In this document: in pieces, positions 59,226-64,000 of the stretch
How positions within the stretch are numbered: the stretch's first letter is position 1
How the letters are laid out: the number at the start of each line of letters is the position of its first letter
Source: Hedera helix
Taxonomy: Eukaryota; Streptophyta; Magnoliopsida; Apiales; Araliaceae
Assembly: GCA_947179155.2 (NCBI GenBank)
Contig: OX359283.1
Span: 11,954,847 to 12,018,846, forward strand
Reading direction: 5' to 3'
DNA: 64,000 nucleotides
Notes under the pieces: model-generated
What the model saw: the letters and a program-made list of their open reading frames with translations, nothing else
What the model was told of the DNA's origin: nothing
Database searches by the model: none
Program-made: the position numbers and the translations under genes

Positions 59226-61873
59226 CTGGTGCAGAATTTCTTATTTTCTTACCTGCTTTGCTGAATTTTAATTCCTTAACCACAAATCCAATTAAGTTCA
59301 AACTTGGAACAGTTCTTGATCTTGCTACATGGTATTTTATTAAATTTTCATTTGCCATATTTGGCCTTTCTAATTCAAAGATATCCTAGCTTGTAGGTGG
59401 CCTGTTCGGAACAATTTCATACTTAGGAAATTTTTCAGAATTTCAAAACTCAAATCCCAACTTGGTTAATTTTGCCCATTTACTTCCAAAATTCATTTCG
59501 AAACTTGACATAGCTCACATAACCTATATGTGACATGTCCAAACTTTCAAAACCGAAAAACTTCGCACGAGGCGACTTTTGTCCGTAAAAATCCGCTTCG
59601 ATTCGAAACGATCGATTTCGATCGTTCGAATCGCCATTTCGCTCAAATTCAAATCCGTTGAATTCCAAATCAACTTAGACACGTGTAATAACTTAAAACT
59701 ATGCCCTTTTGCTTCATTTAACCATCAATAACTCAAAATTGCCAAAAATCACCATTTGGTTGGATTTTCATAAAATTTTCCAAACTTTCATATTCAAAAC
59801 TTAAACTCACTTGATACATAAATCTCCAAACACCACATAGGCTATCACACCTACATACAACAACTTTATAAGTCCATACAGCTTCTAACTGCACATCCTA
59901 ATGCACTTTACAGATTATTACGTTGACTACACAAAAAGTATAGCCTAATATTCAAACTTCCTTAAATAAATCATGATTTTCAAGTATATAGGAATTTATA
60001 AAGCTATCTAGCATGTTATATCTCATGCTTCATACATGTTTAACCTTCCAACTAGGTTTTTTTATCAAATCTAATAACATATAACATATGATCATGTCTT
60101 AATTCATGATTTTTAGCTTAATTTTATACATAAATAGTATATCACCTTTGTAAATCCAACTTTTATACTTAGGGTTTTATCATATACCAATCAAATAGCA
60201 TGTAGCTTACCTAAACAACATAATCAAGCCATGTATTTCAAAGATTCATACATGGCTATATCTATTCTTGAATTTAAACATATGAACATCAAAATTTAAA
60301 ACTTGAACAACATTATACCTTATTTGAACTCACTTTCTTCATACAATAAACCTTCTCAAGGTTGTAGAATCCATTTTGATAGCGTGTTCATCCTCCCTTA
60401 GACCATTGTTAGCAATTCTCTTGAGCTCTAAGCAAGAACCCTAGCTTTTCTCCTCTTAGTTCTCTATTTCTAGCAACTTCGAAAGTTAGAGAAATTTTTC
60501 AGCTAAAATGACTTAGCTCTCATGCTTAACATATACATATATCTATTATATCAATTCCTCCAACAATTAACTCAACATTAGTTAGCTAACTCATGCATGG
60601 TTAGGGGTAGTCAAGACATTTCAATTAGTTAAGTACGGGCATATTGGTCATTAATTCACTCTAGGACACAAAGGTAATTCTCCAACTTGTCAAGGGCAAT
60701 ATAGTCATTTGCCATTTTTCCTAGAGAATTTAATTCTCAATAAATCCATAACTTAGTTATTTTTCAACCAATTCAAATCCTTTTTGCTCCAAAATTAATT
60801 TATTATACTTGAACTTCATTCCACAATCAAATACACCATACTTGGCTTGTCCCATAACATTCGTCACACTTTAAAAAACTGCATTTCATCAATTAGTTAT
60901 AAAAATTCACAACATTAACCAATTTGAATAATATTCAATTCTTACTTATTTACAAATTCTTTTTGGTTCCGTATTCAACAAATTTCATTTTTCGACATTT
61001 CAATATAGTCAACTTGCTCACTGTCCATAAACCGCTTCCTCGAGAAGCGAACCCCGACCGGATTACCAAAATCCATCGTCCTTTATCCTTTTTTAACTCA
61101 TATAACATTATTATTACCTTAACTCCCTTTCACTTGTTTATTTAGCACACATAATACTAATTATTGACATTCAGGCCATCTACACCTCTTTTACTCGTCT
61201 CTGAGAGTATTACATTCCATATTTACACATCGTATCACGATTATCTTATTTTCATCATTCAAGATCATTTCCATTCCTTAATAACTTCAAGTACACGAAC
61301 TCATTATTCTTTTTAATTCTTTAATTCTTAATATACACATTTAGGTCAAACTGCTCATTCTTTACTGCACATACATACTTGTCTTGTCATATCTCATATC
61401 TTCGCCTCTTCAGGCCTATTCGTTAAACTTGTATTAAATTTTCATAACTAATTTTCAACTTACTTATGCTTTCTTTATTTTCTTTACTCTTATTTCTATA
61501 TTCAATCACACATATACGTATACACATACACAATTTATTAATTGCTGACACATAATATCGTGTCTTACAATAATTCTTCCTAGATTACCTTATTATATGT
61601 ATTACAATAAATCATTTAGCTCTAATCCGTCATATAACCATTCAAAATTCATTTTCATTATAATTTCTCATTTCCATAATTTTCTGGTTTAATTCATCTT
61701 TCTATATTCGACCACATAGGTCCCTCATTAATATTTCAACCACACAGGTTCTTTATAACACATTGATCACATAATAATTCAATTTAATCATTTTAACTAG
61801 GTTTTATTTTATAACCTTCACTTAATTATCCATAATCCTTATTTAAAATTCTGTAAAATCTTGGGGTGTCACA

Positions 61874-64000
61874 TTTGTAGTGGTGTTTATTGATGATATA
61901 TTGATTTATTCAAAGACTGAAGAAGAACATGCGGAACATCTAAGGATTGTGTTGGAGAAGTTAAGAGAAGCTAAGTTATATGCCAAGTTTTCTAAATGTG
62001 AATTCTGGCTGCAAAGGGTGAAATTTCTAGGGCATGTGATCGATCAGGATGGAATATCAGTGGATCCAGCGAAAGTTGAAGCAGTAATTAATTGGGAACA
62101 ACCGAAGACACCAACGGAAGTTCGTAGTTTTCTTGGTTTGGCTGGATACTACAGAAGGTTTATCAAAGATTTCTCAAAGTTGTCGGGACCTCTGACCAAT
62201 TTGACAAGGAAGGCTGTAAAGTTTGTATGGACTGATAAATGTGAAGAAAGTTTTCTAGAACTCAAGAAGAGATTAAGTGAAGCACCAGTGTTGTCATTGC
62301 CAGACGATACAGGAGGATTTGTCGTTTATAGTGACGCATCGCACAAAGGATTGGGTTGTGTGTTAATGCAACATGGTAAAGTCATCGCTTATGCATCCAG
62401 GTAGTTGAAAGATTTTGAGAAGAGGTATCCAACCCATGATTTGGAATTGGCAGCAGTGGTTTTTGCCTTGAAGATATGGAGGCATTACCTGTACGGAGAG
62501 AAGTGTGAAATATACACAGACCACAAAAGTCTGAAGTATATTTTCACCTAGAAGGATTTGAATATGAGACAGAGGAGATGGTTAGAGCTAATTAAGGATT
62601 ATGATTGTGAGATTTTGTACCACCCAGGAAAAGCAAATGTGGTAGCTGATGCCTTGAGTAGAAAAGGTCGAGAAAGATTGGAAATTTTAACTGCTCAGGA
62701 AGAACTGATTAAAGACATGGAGAGATTGGAACTAGAAGTAACACATCCGATGGAGTCGGAAGAAAGATTATATATGGTTAAGGCTCATCTAACGTTATTG
62801 GATAGAGTGAAGGAAGCGCAGATGCAGGATCAAGATTGTAGTCAAATCAAAGAACGTATATCTGATGGACAAGAGACAAGATTTCAATTAGACAACAGCG
62901 GAATGCTGAGATTGGAAGGGAGAGTATGGGTGCCGTTAGTGTCGGAGTTAAAAGATGAGATTTTGCAAGAAGCACACAGTTCACGATATTCAGTTCATCC
63001 AGGAAGTACGAAGATGTACCGAGATCTTCGTCAGCATTTTTGGTGGCCCAACATGAAGAGAGATGTAGCGGAATATGTAAGCAAATGTTTGACATGTCAA
63101 AGAATTAAAGCGGAGCATCAGAGACCTAGTGGGTTGTTGCAACCGTTAGAAATTCCAGAATGGAAGTGGGAGCATGTTACCATGGATTTTGTGGTAGGAC
63201 TCCCAACTACACAGAAAGGCTATGATGCAATATGGGTAATAGTGGATCGACTGAGAAAGTCTGCCCACTTTTTGCCAATCAAGGTTAAGTTTAACCTGGA
63301 CCAGCTAGCAAAATTATATGTGAAAGAAATAGTGTCAAGACATGGAGTTCCAGTATCAATTGTTTCGGATAGAGATCCACGATTCACTTCGAATTTTTGG
63401 AGAAGTTTTCAGGAACGTATGGGCACACAGTTGAGGTTGAGCACGACGTATCATCCTCAAACAGATGGCCAGAGTGAAAGAACGATTCAAACGTTGGAAG
63501 ATATGTTAAGAGCGAATGTAATGGACTTCAAGGGCAATTGGGATGACCATCTGCCATTAGTGGAATTTGCCTACAATAATAGTTATCATGCGAGCATTGG
63601 AATGCCACCATATGAAGCATTGTATGGAAGGAAATGCAGAACGCCTCTATGTTGGGACGAGGTTGGTGAACGAAAGTTATTGGGACCAGAAATTGTGCAG
63701 CAAACTACAGAAATTGTTAAAGTCATAAGATCGAGACTCGTAGCAGCACAGGATAGACAGAAGAAATATGCTGACCAGCATCGACAGAAGAGAGAATTTG
63801 AGGTAGGATCCCATGTGTTTCTAAAAGTTTCACCCTGGAAGGGAAAGATAAGGTTTGGTAAGAAAGGAAAGCTGAGTCCGCGATTTATCGGACCATTTGA
63901 GGTGTTGAGAAGGATAGGAGAGGTAGCCTATGCAGTGGCATTACCTCCAGAGTTAGAACACATACACAACGTATTTCACGTGTCAGTACTAAGACCGTAC
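61874..64000 (+). pseudogene. Tekay-like pol: RT (C-half), RNase H, integrase
   Basis: One + strand frame runs from 61874 to the window edge, interrupted only by TAG at 62402 and TAG at 62549. It begins inside RT, just before the catalytic box (FVVVFIDDILIYSK). Then come the connection and RNase H (RSFLGLAGYYRRFIKDFSK; YSDASHKGLGCVL; EIYTDHKSLKYI; DALSRK) and integrase: an HHCC zinc finger (H-x3-H side near 62975-62998, CLTC at 63089), the D,D,E core (MDFVVGLP, SDRDPRFTS, GQSERTIQTLED) and a GPF/Y module (RFIGPFEVLRR), then HIHNVFHVSVLRPY at the edge. The order and motifs are those of chromoviruses. RT lacks its N-terminal half because an LTR joins it at 61873. Confidence 0.93.

Larger units (their letters stand above)
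57721..61873 (-). repeat. Tekay-like LTR without matching TSD
   Basis: The right end CTTGGGGTGTCACA is a normal LTR end, followed by TTTGT. The hairpin GCAAGGGTGAGCACATAGGCTCAGCAAG is at 58438-58465, so it points to - like the others. The left end is uncertain: TGTTATACCC at 57721 is a candidate (preceded by TGAAA, not TTTGT), but base composition changes only near 58160, so the LTR may be truncated there. No coding sequence; ORFs at 58951, 59480 and 60924 look random. Confidence 0.65.

Noticed and set aside
58951..59668. ORFs at 58951-59196 and 59480-59668
   Set aside because: They fall in an LTR on opposite strands, without motifs; the first merely crosses the GC-rich island.

Overview
This is nuclear DNA of a flowering plant, most likely a eudicot: AT-rich, intron-containing, and dominated by Ty3/gypsy LTR retrotransposons, solo LTRs and small DNA transposons. 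Nothing in it looks prokaryotic or organellar. I recognise one complete host gene, a four-exon RCD1/SRO-type gene (WWE, PARP-like and RST domains; + strand, 21714-23597), and one exon-sized relic of a class 3 aldehyde dehydrogenase gene (30122-30210).

Layout. (1) 1-7231: the 5' part of a Tekay-like chromovirus on the - strand, leaving the window on the left: a 3.9-kb LTR, a tRNA-Met primer site, an extra ORF ahead of gag, gag with zinc knuckles, and protease/RT in a shifted frame. (2) 7312-19656: a complete, very young, non-coding LTR element with two nearly identical 5.1-kb LTRs around a 2.1-kb internal region, bounded by the duplication ATACC. It resembles a LARD. (3) 19662-35534: the gene island, with the RCD1-like gene, the ALDH3 exon relic, a 316-bp tandem duplication and a Stowaway MITE. 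(4) 35537-41001: a Stowaway next to a three-level nest: a MITE holds a hAT element, which holds a solo LTR; each level has its own target duplication. The hAT remnant carries two tandem tRNA-like sequences. (5) 42254-57533: more nests. A solo LTR (TSD GTTGT) contains two further solo LTRs. A SIRE-like Ty1/copia remnant is cut by two more solo LTRs. (6) About 57721-61873: an LTR without a matching target duplication, fused at its right end to the middle of an RT gene. (7) 61874-64000: RT, RNase H and integrase of another Tekay-like element, + strand, with two nonsense codons.

All LTRs whose direction I could read point to the - strand; only the terminal pol fragment is on +. Six solo LTRs against one complete element implies frequent LTR-LTR recombination. 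The observations I consider least explained are: a conserved GC-AG intron-like arrangement with a hairpin in the leader part of the Tekay-like LTRs; the extra acidic/coiled-coil/arginine-rich ORF before gag; a sequence module shared by two unrelated LTR families; and the paired tRNA-like units in the hAT element. All coordinates and alignments were read by eye, without database searches.
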